Shown here piece after piece: positions 33,353 to 45,171 of a stretch of 64,000 nucleotides of DNA (position 1 is its first letter; the number at the start of each line of letters is the position of its first letter). The position numbers and the translations under genes are program-made. The DNA comes from Metaphire vulgaris (taxonomy: Eukaryota; Annelida; Clitellata; Crassiclitellata; Megascolecidae). The DNA is taken from contig CM030837.1 in assembly GCA_018105865.1 (NCBI GenBank), positions 12,892,725 through 12,956,724 of the forward strand, written 5' to 3'. The notes under the pieces were generated by a model. The model saw only the letters and a program-made list of their open reading frames with translations. It was not told the DNA's origin and did not search any database.

Positions 33353-33353
<1 letters not shown>
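32304..33353. repeat. degenerate CGTCGGGYGTCTGTCT repeat region
   Basis: From about 32760 to 33040, diverged copies of a CGTCTGTCTCCTTCAGTGGC-like phrase follow one another. Style resembles the old dispersed repeats at 2.1 and 34.8 kb. No gene is supported. Confidence 0.45.
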
Positions 33354-33399
<46 letters not shown>

Positions 33400-34015
33400 G
33401 CGACGATTTATGAAGCGCAGTAACATAGCCATCGGCCAAAACCAAAAGCATTGTACAGTCAACAGTCAACTACATGTATACGATATGGTGAACAAGTCCG
33501 TTATTAGGTCTTTAGCAAACATTTCAGGTGAAGTAATCCCGACCAACGCATCAGGGAGCGCGTTCCACAGAAGTGGGTTACCGCGAGTCAGAACGCTCGC
33601 CAAACTTCGGAGTCCTGGCCGGAGGAGTAACGTACAGCCGGTGGCAGCTGCTAGATCTCAGCTGGAGACGGCACCCAGTCGTCGTTTGTCTCCGTACTAG
33701 GCATGACAAGTAATCGGGACAGGTTGGGTCCCGAAGAGCGCGAAAAGTCAGCAACACCGCTTGTAAACTATGCGCTTCGGGACCCGAAGCCAGTATGGCC
33801 TGTCCCTTAGCATTGGTGTCACATGATTATACCACCTCAAGCCGAAAATAATCCGAACAGAGACGTTGATAACCGATTGCAGTTTACTCAACTGGTTCCC
33901 AAGAAGTTCGAGAAGGACGCTATAACAATAGTCCAGGCTCGAGAGTACGAGAGCACGAAGAAGATGAAAAGCATTAAGCACTTTATCTGGCTCCAAACAA
34001 AATTCATTTGACACC
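33354..34015 (-). mobile_element. 3' fragment of the CR1/L2-like LINE
   Basis: Minus strand copy of the 3' part of the LINE at 13.8-15.7 kb, ending in (ATT)n on the plus strand (33354-33399), i.e. an AAT tail. Reads ALVLSSLDYCYSVL, KLQSVINVSVRIIFGL, NHVTPMLRDRPYWLRV. 5'-truncated to about 660 bp; it shows the LINE sequence that the MITE at 14965 interrupted. Confidence 0.85.
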
Positions 34016-34784
34016 AGCGTGCGTTTGCTTTATCGCTTCATGATAGCAGCAACTATACTGCGAAAACCACATCTCATTCACATAGCAGAGGAATATAGAA
34101 ATTAACAAAGATCATTCACTGGGATATCTCGACTCTAGTCTAGCTGGCCGCTAAGTGAGTGAAAAAGTCCAACTACGGGGTCTTAGCAGAGTCTTGCGAC
34201 TCGAGCATTCGGCTGCCTGTTCGCTGTCTATGGAAATAGCCACGCACCGGGTCCTAGGTTACCCAGCGTCGTAACCGGGCGCCCGGCTGCGTCGCCGACG
34301 GTCCAGCGACGTGGCTGGCCTCCAATCGCCGTCACTGTTTGCCGTGTACCAAACTATGGTGGCCTAAGAGAGCATGCGGATTTGACGGCTGTCGGCCATC
34401 GCTGAACCGACGACCGCCCAGCGTCCACCAGGACGAGGGATCGGACGGACTCCGCCTTCTACGGCGACGACTACCTCTGTGCCTCTGACTGCTTGGCGTT
34501 ACCGGGGTAGAGTTTGCGTTGTTGGGATGGTCTGAAAAGATAATTTTAGTTTAACTGGAGATTTCAGCTACACGGGACCTCCCAACCAATGTTTACACTA
34601 TCGTTAGCCTACCGCTTCGTCCGTCACAGATAATAAAATTAATTTAAAATCGTAGCAATTTATATCCTTCCGGTAGCGCCATTTTGGCTGATCGCACGTG
34701 TCTGTACGTTATTCGGAATATCGCCGTTCTTGGCGGTTTTACCGACGTCTTGCGCTTATTTCTTTGTGCTAATCGCGTGGATTG
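34016..34784. other. no gene; locally GC-rich
   Basis: 34160-34540 is richer in GC than its surroundings but has no long frame or recognisable motif. Confidence 0.45.
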
Positions 34785-35330
34785 TCGTCTAGCCGTCGTC
34801 TTCGAAGCGGTCGGCGATCGCCTTTGCGTTTCTCTGCGCTGAAGGAATCGGATTTATGTCGCCCGTGTCGGCGTGGTTGGCCCGCCATTTTATCTAAGCC
34901 GCCAGTCAGTCGACGGAGTCTACAGGCTATAAAGGGCAAAGACTGTTCCGGTTCACGCGCGGAATTTCATCTTCAGTCGGTTCCCGTCAAGTTCGGCGAT
35001 GCATTACTGTCTCGCAGATGACCGTCCTCAAGGATTCGCCGCCTGATTTTCGCCACGCGGAGAATAATTTTTCTCAGCATCCATGCGGTCCTTCAACATC
35101 CTTTCTGCGTTTTCGCTGACTCTTCGACGGAACGTCTTCTTGCGAGAAGACCGCCTTCTGAAAGGCTCACTGCCTGATTTCGACACGGCAGCGACCTCTT
35201 TGTTGCCATCTGAGCGGACTTTACCTCAAGACCAACATCTTCCGTTCCATGTTGATTTGTCAGCGTTTTTGACAGCGCCTTTGACTTTGGTCTTCGCCAT
35301 GCTATGGCGCTATATAAAGTGTCCATTACC
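34785..35330 (+). repeat. old dispersed repeat, copy 2
   Basis: Diverged relative of 2101-2480 in the same orientation. It ends in ATGGCGCTATATAAAG, similar to the tails of the LINE remnants at 12.3 and 21.7 kb, which hints that this repeat is a LINE or a LINE-dependent element. Confidence 0.6.
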
Positions 35331-35636
35331 ATAACCACAACCATTAGCACTAATTAGTTACAACTGTTACATTATTGCATTATCAAGTTAAGCACTGAAG
35401 CACTGAAACATCTTAATTAATAAAAAGAAATATTCGTTTGTACATAATGGCTAATCTTCGAAAGTTCTTCACCGAGTGCTTTGAAGATTTTTACAAAACC
35501 TTCCGTTCGATTACGAGATACTTTTTATCATACGCTTTCGTCAAAACACCATTTAGAATCACCTGCGTTTGAATTTAAGCGAACGAACGCAGGAAACAAC
35601 ATGGTTAAAAATGCATAGGCTCGATTAATCCGCAAG

Positions 35637-35832
35637 GCGACCATCGCTATTAAAACAGCTTCCAACGTAATAAAATAATCGACCTAAAAATCAACTCTAA
35701 ATGTTCGAATACAGTATTAATTGTCAGGAATCGATTTATACAAGTAAGAATTGCTGAAGAGTCACTTAAATGGACAAACGGAGCAGTTTAATAGCGCTCT
35801 TGAGAAACCTCATAGAAACCAGTAGAATAGTA
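35637..35832 (+). repeat. 196-bp direct repeat, copy 1
   Basis: GCGACCATCGCTATTAAAAC through GGACAAACGGAGCAGTTTAA matches 37096-37292 with scattered substitutions. Confidence 0.85.
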
Positions 35833-35884
35833 TGTTTACATTACATTAAGAATTAATCAAATTGATCAAAAGCATCAAACTCTG

Positions 35885-36090
35885 AGCTGGTGATTGTTGA
35901 ATTATTTAAGTCGCTTTGTCTACCAATTCTTATGTGTGTTGTTGAAGTAGGCCTAATTGCGTCTAGTAAAACTAACATGAATTTGCTAAACAACTGTATA
36001 AATAAGTGTCTGTATAAGATTTTTTGGCATCGGTTCGAGGCAAAACATCACTGTAATACGAAATATTTTTTTAAATTGATCTGGTTGAAG
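35885..36090 (+). pseudogene. small LINE remnant
   Basis: Reads VELFKSLCLPILMC, NLLNNCINKCLYKIF, a block found after reverse transcriptase in several LINEs (LFKSYCLP.LLY...LN...N....KIF). Short and isolated. Confidence 0.55.
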
Positions 36091-36621
36091 TGATCGTTAG
36101 TAATCGGTATGCTAAATATCTGGATAATTTTCATGGTCAGTCTGTGTTTGAGAGTAAAAGAGATCAGCGGCTTCTATCCCCCTTGCAGCCGGGCTCAATT
36201 ACCTCCAAAATTACAAATTCCCCCTGTCAATTTGCTCCCTTGTATAGACTTAGTATTATATTCAGCTTTTTATCCTTTGTGTTAGGTATAGCTATCATTG
36301 ATTGCGTCACGGTCAGTGTTATTTTGAATCAATATCAGTCTCGGTTCAGTTCAGATTAGTAGCAAAATATTCTCCCCCATTTTTTCCGGCAGCAGAGCCT
36401 GCCTTAAATAGGGATAGAAGCCCCTGCAAGAGATATTGAATACTGTATGTGTGTAATTTTGCAAAACGTGTAGGCCTAATCCATTTGCCCAAGTAAAGCT
36501 TTGTCTTTTCCTTAGGCCAGTGTTGTAATAGCTCTGTTTGCATTGGGCTGTGTTGGTTTTTGCTTATTTCTTTTGTTTTCTCTTGGTTTGGTTTTATGTT
36601 GGTTTATGATTGTCTTTTGAC

Positions 36622-37003
36622 CAAAGCTCGATCATACGTATCATACGTATTATATTTTTGTATCATACTCACGTATTTTAACGTATGACTCTTTATCATA
36701 CGCGCTATCATACGTGAGCAAAAATACCTTAGGCCTACATAGCCATGAAATTGCGTCAATTGCCGCAGTCTGTTAACCTGCGCAAAGAAATTAGAAGGGG
36801 AACAAGTGTTAACGAAGTGAATTCTGGGATCAGTTACAGTGACGTGGCGTGACGTCACAATTGATATTGCTCGCTAAATAAGCGAATTATAAGTAACCGA
36901 GCAGACTTATAAAATACGCGTATTATACGCGTATTTTATTTTTTATTCATACGCACGTATTTTAACGTATTTTATTTTGTCATACGCGTATGATCGAGCT
37001 TTG
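36622..37003. mobile_element. hAT-type MITE (CAAAGCTCGATCATACG family)
   Basis: Perfect 17-bp inverted ends CAAAGCTCGATCATACG; perfect 8-bp duplication cttttgac (36614-36621, 37004-37011). Subterminal CATACGTAT words are repeated on both sides. Confidence 0.94.
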
Positions 37004-37095
37004 CTTTTGACTGCAGTTAGAGCGAAATAAAGATAAAGATATATTTATTAATCATAAATTTCAGTTACGCTCCACTAGGCCTATACTAATTAACA

Positions 37096-37292
37096 AAGCG
37101 ACCATCGCTATTAAAACAGCTTCAAACTTAGTAAATAATCGGCCTAAAATTAATTCTAAATGTTCGAATACAGTAATAATTGTCAGGAATCGATCTATAC
37201 AAGTGAGAATTGCTTAAGAGTCACTTAGATGGACAAACGGAGCAGTTTAATAGTGCTCTTGAGAGACCTCGCAGAAAACAGTAGAATAGTAT
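37096..37292 (+). repeat. 196-bp direct repeat, copy 2
   Basis: Second copy of 35637-35832, about 1.46 kb downstream. Confidence 0.85.
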
Positions 37293-37573
37293 AAGTTATT
37301 CTTTGAAGAATTAATCATAGATTTCAGTAGCCATACAATTAATCTACAAGACACTTGGGGACAATTAGCCATAGAAGTATGAATCCATCAAATTTAGGTG
37401 GGACATGAAAGTTTAGCCAGTTCAGTTGCTTGAGTAGCCTAAGTGTGAAGTGACTGAAGCAGCAAATAAAAATGCCAAATAGCCTATAATTACTAAAAAA
37501 ATTGCATGGAAAATTCTATAGGTGCATATTTATATTATTTATAGGCTTATATGTTATATAATTGCACTACGTG

Positions 37574-37770
<197 letters not shown>

Positions 37771-37960
37771 TACATTGTACCGAAGAAGAGATAGGAAGGG
37801 TACATAGTACCGAGTGAGAGTATGACAGCGTACGCAGTGCCAGGTACATTTGAGGGTACATTGTGACAAGTACATTTGAGGGTACATTGTGCCGGGTACA
37901 TCGTGCCGGGTAGATTGCGCTGAGTGAGCAGTTAAGGTGCAGGGTACATTTCAAGGTACA
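37771..37960. repeat. GGTACATTGTGCCGGGTACA minisatellite
   Basis: About ten degenerate copies of a GGTACATTGTGCCG / GGTACATTTGAGG unit, directly after the AGT tract. Confidence 0.8.
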
Positions 37961-38278
37961 ATAGGAGGTTCAAAGAATTAGTGAAAGATACCAGTTGCAG
38001 AGATAGCCTTGGTTAAGTGAGTACCAGTCAATTCCTCTCATCAGTAAAAACTCTTAGCCACAAGCAGTGTTGCTTTATCGGATCTGAAAAAAAAAAAATC
38101 ATAGAATTCCCCAAAAAAAAAAAAAAATTCTATAACTTAAGAATCAAAATTTCTTGTTAATTTCTTGTTAAATAGCAGATATAGAAGTTGAACTTCTGTG
38201 AAAAATAGAAACCGGTTTCACATGGATGAACCATAGTATTCAGGTATTTTAGTAGATTAGTAGATGTGACGTTATAAG

Positions 38279-38285
<7 letters not shown>

Positions 38286-38345
<60 letters not shown>
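38286..38345. repeat. (TA)n microsatellite
   Basis: TA run just before the RTE-like fragment. Confidence 0.97.
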
Positions 38346-38351
<6 letters not shown>

Positions 38352-38359
38352 CAAAGTTT

Positions 38360-39005
38360 CCATCAGAGTAGATCAGAAGGTAATGGAACAAGTGGGAAAG
38401 TTTACATATCTTGGCACGATTATATCAGAAGACTGCTCCCTAGAGGAAGAAATAAAGGCCAGATTGACAAAAGGAAGGGTTGCCATCAGAAAAATGAAGA
38501 ACATTTGGAAAGACAATAATATCAGCATGAGAACAAAGAAGAGGATAATCGAGAGTGTTGCATGGAGTACAGCATCATATGGATGTGAAAGTTGGACCCT
38601 GAAAAGAAACATACAGAGAAGAATAGAAGCGTTTGAAATGTACTCATTACGTACCATGCAAAGAATAAGCTGGAGAGATAGGAAAACCAATGAAGAGGTT
38701 TTGAAAATGTCAGGCACGGAAAGACGTTTCCTCAACATGTGCAAAAGAAGGAAGCTGCAATACTTCGGACACGTACAGCAGAACAGCGACACTAGGTCGA
38801 CATTGGAGAGGGCAATCCAACAAGGAATGATGTCGGGAACTAGACGAAGAGGGCGACCAGGGAGAAGATGGGCGGATGACGTGGAAGAGTGGACAGGAAT
38901 GAAAATGTCAGCAGCAGTCAAGAAGACAGAGGATCGACATGGTTGGATGAAAGAAATTCATGCTGTCACCTTAACTTCAGTTCATGAAGGAACAAGGAGA
39001 AGATG

Positions 39006-39006
<1 letters not shown>
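38360..39006 (+). pseudogene. RTE-like LINE ORF2 C-terminal fragment
   Basis: An open frame of 207 residues reads KFTYLGTIISEDCSLEEEI, TKKRIIESVAWSTASYGCES, RTMQRISWRDRKTNEEV, RKLQYFGHVQQNSD and ADDVEEWTG. The YLG..IS / YG.E.W / I.W.D...N / GH RM/R order is the region after the reverse transcriptase in endonuclease-reverse transcriptase LINEs. Reverse transcriptase and endonuclease are absent, and both sides are TA microsatellites. The related fragment at 24968 holds the Mutator-like element. Confidence 0.82.

Positions 39007-39007
<1 letters not shown>

Positions 39008-39058
<51 letters not shown>
39008..39058. repeat. (TA)n microsatellite
   Basis: Starts two bases after the stop codon of the RTE-like fragment. 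Confidence 0.97.
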
Positions 39059-39775
39059 CCGGTCGAGCCGGAGAAACTACAGATGTCTGTGTCGATGAGT
39101 CATCGGACCCACTGCAGCTTCATGCAGGGTGACTAGGTGCCGTTAAAGTGGTCGGCCGTTTCTGAGAATGGTGCCGGAAAGGTCCGAGGTTGGGCCGATG
39201 CCTGTATCGATGCGACTGAATGTATGTCTACACCTCACTGCATGTTTGCGTGTGTCTGGTCTTCTGGAAAGGCCTATTTAATTTCTGCCCTCAACAGTTT
39301 ACGGAAGGTTCTGCACCAGTCTCCAAAATGCCACAAGCCCACATCAAATTCGTTTCTGTTTACTTTAGCAAATCATGCAAGATACAACACTTGAACTAAT
39401 CCTAAGTCTTACGGTAATTGTAATTTTATCACAAACTGCGCAAAGACTGTATTGTACAGTACATGCACGTTCATTATATGTAGTATTTTGCGTCTAAATC
39501 TTCATCTACTATTTTGTTAAGATAGTAATTTAAAACCGTACAGTTAAGGTTAAAGCAGGCATTTCTGTGTGTAATTCGATGACAATTTCTCACTCCCCTC
39601 CGAACTGTCCATAATCCCCCCCCCCATGGCAGAGGGGAGTGTACGAAACACTGGCCACAAGACTAAGTCAGACAGACCACGTAGCCTTGTATTATAGTTA
39701 TAGTCAGAGGGAAGAGATCCGCTCCCTGTTAGCGGACCGGGCGTCGGCATCCTGAGAAAGATAGTCGCCTGGGAC
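39059..39775. other. no gene seen
   Basis: No supported feature. Confidence 0.5.
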
Positions 39776-40059
39776 TAGGGTTACCAGATATCCAAAGTCG
39801 AAATACGGAAGATTGTTTCCGCGATCAATGCGCCCACTCCACGGTCCAGTTTATACTTTATTGTGAATTATTATGGCTAGAGCTATACTATATGCTACAG
39901 TACTATACAGGAAAAAGCAATAAACAACGCTGTTCAATGCACTGCATCATCTGCATGCAGTGAATCAATATTAAAAACAAGTTATAATAATATATTAGTA
40001 TCATAGACTGTGGCTGAAATACGGGAGCTCCGTAGAATACGGAAGATCTGGCAACCCTA
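39776..40059. mobile_element. MITE (TAGGGTTACCAGAT family)
   Basis: Ends TAGGGTTACCAGAT and inward TAGGGTTGCCAGATCT; perfect 8-bp duplication cctgggac (39768-39775, 40060-40067). A second, left-truncated copy is inside the Mutator-like element (about 25419-25785). Confidence 0.92.
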
Positions 40060-40627
40060 CCTGGGACCATAGAGCCCGGTTCGCAACAGTAAGATTGAAA
40101 TATATTTTCAAAAAAGATATCGTATTAAGTCACATTTACGCTTCCATGTATTCACGTTTATTAATTTAATTTAATGAGCTATTTATATTGCGCCTAATCA
40201 ATTAATGTTAGCAAACGCATTACAGTTAATGTCAATTATTATAAGCAAATTAAACAGATGTGTCTTCAACTGTTATTATATTTAAGGCAAAAAGAATCTG
40301 AAAGAGAAAGCGCAATCGGGCAGCGGGAATTCAGACATAGGCAAATCCACTGACTGTCAAACAATATCAACTGTAAAATAAATAGACATTTGTTAAAATT
40401 GAAATTCATAAACAGGATGTTCAATCTTGCAGTCATGAAACCAAAGCGTTGCCACAATTAACTTAATGATTATTTTTCTTTATTTTCACGAATTGCATAA
40501 ACGAATCCGTCTGAAATGTCTAGCATACCGACGTCATCTTTCTTAGACTAAATTTGAATATCAAAAGCGACGACAGCAATGATTTAATTTCCATTGGCTG
40601 GGTCAAGAAAAGCTTTGATAGGGTCTA
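40060..40627. other. 3' flank of the ADP-ribosyltransferase-like gene
   Basis: No gene. On the minus strand AATAAA lies at about 40484-40479, 150 bases after the stop codon of the gene to the right, a plausible polyadenylation signal. Confidence 0.5.
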
Positions 40628-42703
40628 CTACTTTGCCCACCAAGCATTCTGAGGTAGAGTCTTTGGATGTTGATCAGTAACGCGAAGCATTATTCCGTAA
40701 ACCAGGACGCCATCTGCGGAAGAGATCGATGTTCCCGGAGGCCACTTAATGACCCATTCCAACTCCTTGTTGTTTCGAAAATTACTGTCCATTGGCGGAT
40801 CGTTTGGTTGGGCGCCACTAAGCGTCCCTTGTCTCTTTTCAAACACCAAATTTCGGTCAACCCGCACCTGGAGAACCATCTGAACGTACTTATCTTTAAT
40901 CTGCCAGACTCCGGCATAACGAGGATGGCTGCTATATTCAATGCTCGGACTCAAGTATACTGCTCCTTGTCCGGCAACTATAAAGCATCCTTGACCGCTC
41001 GCTCTGATGCCGTTGAGCAGAATGGCCATTGCAATGTGACCCTCGGTGCCATGGTAAGCCACATGCCAATTCCTGTATTTCGCTTCAAACTGAGGACCAG
41101 TCAAACCAACATCTATCGAATATCGCCTCCAGCCATTTGGACAAAAGTATGGCTCACCTCCACGGTCAAGTGAACCAGAGAAATGAGTTGACTTGAAACC
41201 TTCAGCTTTGTCGACTGCGTCGATGCTGTAAATGCGATTATAAGCCGGATTCATCGCGTGTCGAAAGCCACCGAGTCCGAACTCTCCGACGAGAACTGAG
41301 CGTACTTGAAGATCAGCCAAACTAGAAATACAGCGAGCTACTTTCGTTGAAATATTGTCGTCAGTTCTTAGCTTTATTTCAAACACAGTCGCTCCGTTCT
41401 CAACTTTCTTGCTTGAACTTTCAACGTTATCGAATAGTTTCGTTATCTTTGACATTATCTCATTCATGGCTTGTTGACCCAAAGAGCTGCTGAGGACAAA
41501 TTTGATTATGAGACCCCGTTCTCTGTTGCCGCCTGGTAATGGAAGTTGACCGAAAGATATTGACGGCAGAATAGACTCATCTTTTTTAGTTGTTTGTAAT
41601 TTTGCCGCTTCTTGGATCATTTCATCCAACTGTCTTCGATGTTCCTCTATCTTTTCAGGTTTGTTGAGAATGATGGCGTATAGCAATGCACGCATTCTGT
41701 CAATTTCTCTTAAAATCATTTCTTTCGACAAAATGTAAGATTTTCCAAATGCGTTTTCTTTAAATTCATTTATTTTGTGACTCAGCTCAATCAACCATGG
41801 GTCAATATGATCTCGAAAATGATGAAAATCCGGTTCCAATTTCTCTTTGCGGATAAACTCCAACAGCTCGTCGTCAGTTTTACGGTTACTCAGATATTTC
41901 GTAATAAACCTTGACGTGTCGTCATACCATCCCGGTGTGCTTGCACGGGTGGCATTCGGACAGCTAACTGCGTCTGAAAGGACCGCACCAGCCACTTCAC
42001 CAAAAGCGAGTTTAAAAAGCCATGATGCGCCTTTACTTGTTTGACTCACCACTGTGAGACCTCGACCGTAGGTTTCTCTTGCAGAGACCAATTTATCACG
42101 AAGTGGTTCGAATTTCGTTGCAATTTCATTTATTAGCTGTGAAATAAACTTCTCGCTCAATGCTCTTTCGTTATCGAAATTCGCTCGCATTTCTCTTTCT
42201 GCTTTATTGATTGCATCAGAACCCCAGCGTATGTTGTTCCTCTTCCATGTCTCTATATACTCTTCAAATGCTCTTCTCGTGTCCTCTTTCTTCTGTGCTC
42301 CGTGTTCCAAATAATGAATAAACTTTTCGACTCTCTGCGTCTGATCAAAATCGTCAGAAGTAAGAAAATCGAGATTCTCGTCTGTTATAAGACCAATGAA
42401 TCCAGTGTCAAATAGGCGGGAGAGAAACAACTCAGTGCCACTTTCTGTTATTTTGTCCTCCATGTCCTGGAGCAGCTGCTTCAGATATTTCAGTTTGTAG
42501 AATAATGTGTTGGCATTCTCGCACCGAGTTATAGCCGGTTTGAACTCTTCAAGCGATCCAAGCTTCTCTCGAATCCTATGCTGAATGTTGCTGTCGTTAA
42601 ATATGTCAACAAATCGTCCCGCACATTTTCGTAAAGTTGGGAATACCGTCTGTTCTCCTTTTCGCAACATTTCCTCAAGCAGTTCTCCCGGATTAATCTC
42701 CAT
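40628..42703 (-). CDS. protein with PARP/ADP-ribosyltransferase-like C-terminus, single exon
   Basis: A 691-residue frame without introns, the longest intact one in the window. Residues 1-240 are charged and helical (for example RVEKFIHYLEHGAQKKEDTR); a hydrophobic stretch WLFKLAFGEVAGAVLSDA follows. The end is the informative part: NGWRRYSIDVG, WHVAYHGTEGH with His551, GAVYLSPSIEYSSHPRYA with Tyr583 and Tyr590, LQVRV and NKELEWV with Glu647/Glu649. An HGT, a Y..S and a late Glu fit the H-Y-E triad of the PARP-like ADP-ribosyltransferase fold, and similar W.VAYHGT domains occur in many invertebrate and fungal proteins, mostly uncharacterised. Whether it is enzymatic is inference. No signal peptide, so cytoplasmic or nuclear. 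Minus-strand CCAATAAATAG about 35 bases before the start could be a TATA-like box. It is not mobile DNA by any sign I see. Confidence 0.85.
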   Translation of the reverse strand: MEINPGELLEEMLRKGEQTVFPTLRKCAGRFVDIFNDSNIQHRIREKLGSLEEFKPAITRCENANTLFYKLKYLKQLLQDMEDKITESGTELFLSRLFDTGFIGLITDENLDFLTSDDFDQTQRVEKFIHYLEHGAQKKEDTRRAFEEYIETWKRNNIRWGSDAINKAEREMRANFDNERALSEKFISQLINEIATKFEPLRDKLVSARETYGRGLTVVSQTSKGASWLFKLAFGEVAGAVLSDAVSCPNATRASTPGWYDDTSRFITKYLSNRKTDDELLEFIRKEKLEPDFHHFRDHIDPWLIELSHKINEFKENAFGKSYILSKEMILREIDRMRALLYAIILNKPEKIEEHRRQLDEMIQEAAKLQTTKKDESILPSISFGQLPLPGGNRERGLIIKFVLSSSLGQQAMNEIMSKITKLFDNVESSSKKVENGATVFEIKLRTDDNISTKVARCISSLADLQVRSVLVGEFGLGGFRHAMNPAYNRIYSIDAVDKAEGFKSTHFSGSLDRGGEPYFCPNGWRRYSIDVGLTGPQFEAKYRNWHVAYHGTEGHIAMAILLNGIRASGQGCFIVAGQGAVYLSPSIEYSSHPRYAGVWQIKDKYVQMVLQVRVDRNLVFEKRQGTLSGAQPNDPPMDSNFRNNKELEWVIKWPPGTSISSADGVLVYGIMLRVTDQHPKTLPQNAWWAK

Positions 42704-45171
42704 CGCTGTACAAGTTTAACTCGTACAAGAGAAACAACTATTTATTGGAATGCCAAAGTATTTGATGTTTGTACGCCTTCTAGATTCTGGACGTTTGTTC
42801 TGAAACATACATAAGCGACCATTTTTAAAATGTAATTGGCTTCTGAAATAGCAATTGACGTAAACAATATGAGAGGCAGGCCATCAGTTAGTGAGCTTCA
42901 GTGACCGTCCTATGAAATTTGAACAGTGAAATTCTTACACTCTGAAATTATGTTTGACGCATTATATATTAACAGCATGAGAATTTTGGACACAGGCCTA
43001 AATGGAGTCAAGCATAGAATACCACATTCTTGACGCAAACGCACACATATAGATCAATACAGTGTTAACTGACGTGGGTGATTTAGGTTATTCTATTGAT
43101 ATAAGTAAGCTGTGGTGTCGGGCAGCAATTTTGGGGGATGCTCATTCCCGGCGAGAAAAAGTCTGACGAGCAAAAAAAGGTTAGCGCCAGAGACGAAGTA
43201 GACAGATTGCATCCTTAACTCCTGTAAAAGTCTGATGAGCAAAAAGAAACGGTCGTGGGCAGCTTAACGAGATATGGAAAGTCATTTTTTCCATTATTTT
43301 GCACCCATATAATTTTGTGGGGATGCCTGGCAGGCAGGCTACCATTACAAGACGCCTCTGGAAGTATGTAGGACTAGGTAAAAGACCAATCGTAGTTTCT
43401 CTTCCCAGTTTGAAGGTCATATGTATGCCCATTGAAGGATGCATGATTATCCGTAATTGGTACACTTACTCTCGCTAATACAACGATTGTTCTCTTTGTA
43501 TTTCTGAAGAGCCTGGGAGGGCACTAAGCAGTGATGTTAATCCTTGTCCTGGTCCTTGTCCTTAAGGACTCCTTACGGACCAATTTGGTCTTTGTCCTCG
43601 TTTTGGGGGAGTCAGTCCTCGTCCTTATCCTTGTCCTTATGTCTCTGTGCACAGGAGTGTAAGTCCGACGTTTCTAAGACAATAGGTCAATAGCGACTGT
43701 ATAGTAAATGATAATTAGGGTTATAAATAGACCTCGGGAAGACCTTCGCAGTTGCCTTCGTAGTCATCATTATCTGCCATCCTCGTGATTAGAAGATATA
43801 GGCCTAAGCTTAAATTTTTCAGCGATAAATTTTCCCATACGCACTTAGCCTAAACTCGTTAGTCTCATAACACACGGTGTACTTATAGAAATTCCCATGG
43901 CCATCGAGTATTATTGGCGTGGGTCTATAAATTGGAAATTTCCACTTTCACTTTCTATATTCGTGATATGAACATTGTACACATATACTTAATTCGATTC
44001 AAACACAATAGCCTTCAATGCCAAATCCTCATTGCTTTAGTAATCGCTTTGTATTTTTTTTATTACAAAGCAGTCTGCATTTCACTGCCATTTCAGCATA
44101 GCGTCGCTACTATTAAATAATTTGATAAATGCATTGTCTTTGGCAAAAATAAAAAGCCGACTGTAAACTTACCTACATTTTCTCTATAATCATAGTCTTC
44201 ATAGATACTTAACATTGCTGCTTAGTGCCTAGTAAGATTGAGCAATCATGTAGGCTCTGATGCTAACATATTCATGAACAATCATTAACACTTGTTATGT
44301 TTACTGCCAATATATTAACTTTATACCCCTCCCCTCACTTACCCGCCTTGACGATTATCGGCCAGTGAGATGGCGTCGGCGTCCTCGCCGTCTTCCCCGT
44401 GAGTGCCAATCGAAGACCGAATTCAAACAGGTCCGGACCGCCAAATCCGAGCAGATAACGACCCCGTCACGCCGCTACAAACAGCCACAAAGCACCCGCT
44501 AGATAGATAGCGAGTTTAAGTCTAAGATTATTGGGAATTTCCATTTTCACTTTCGGAGTCTAGAGGTTTTATCCGCGAACTGGACAGTTACAGTGTAAAA
44601 CTAATAAATATAAATAGTTTTGTAACGGGATCGTTATCTGTTATGAGCTAGGTTCAAATCCTGCGACACTAACTCCCAACTGGCAACTACCAGGAGGCGA
44701 GTAGCGTCGAAAACACAGGTTCTATCCCGGACGCGAGCCAGCCAATAATGTGACGGTGGCCTTCTTCTCTCTAACGGTCTCGCTACTACGTCTAGGGGTA
44801 TTTATTTTATCACACAGAATATCAAAACTCAAAGGCCAACACTATCAACATTAACTGCAAACAACTACTTTCTTATTAAATACATTTTAATCTTAACTAA
44901 TTTAAAATTCCTTTTAACAATAGCTGCCATCAAATCAAATTACTATTCAAGGCCTTCAAATCGTTCAGTATCAAAACGGCAACACTTCTATAACGACTCG
45001 TCGCTAAGGACGCTAGCTACTACAGCTAATTTCTATCGGATCAATTAAATCATAATACTGAGTCCTGTAATCTACAGAGACTCAAAATATTCCTGTCAAC
45101 CAAACCGCTAACAACTCGCTTCGCTATTTAAACAATTATTTCCGCAAAACAATTAAAACAAGACGAGACGA
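42704..45171. other. no gene; one low-complexity hAT-like end
   Basis: At 43532 CAGTGATGTTAATCC is followed by about 100 bases of CCTTGTCCTT words, the style of a hAT-like MITE, without a second terminus. At about 44650 GGTTCAAATCC resembles a tRNA B box but no tRNA folds. Otherwise AT-rich. Confidence 0.4.

Noticed and set aside
35637..37292. LTR retrotransposon with 196-base LTRs
   Set aside because: No TG..CA ends, primer-binding site or gag/pol between the copies.
44640..44700. tRNA-like GGTTCAAATCC on the plus strand
   Set aside because: No cloverleaf; only a B-box-like word.
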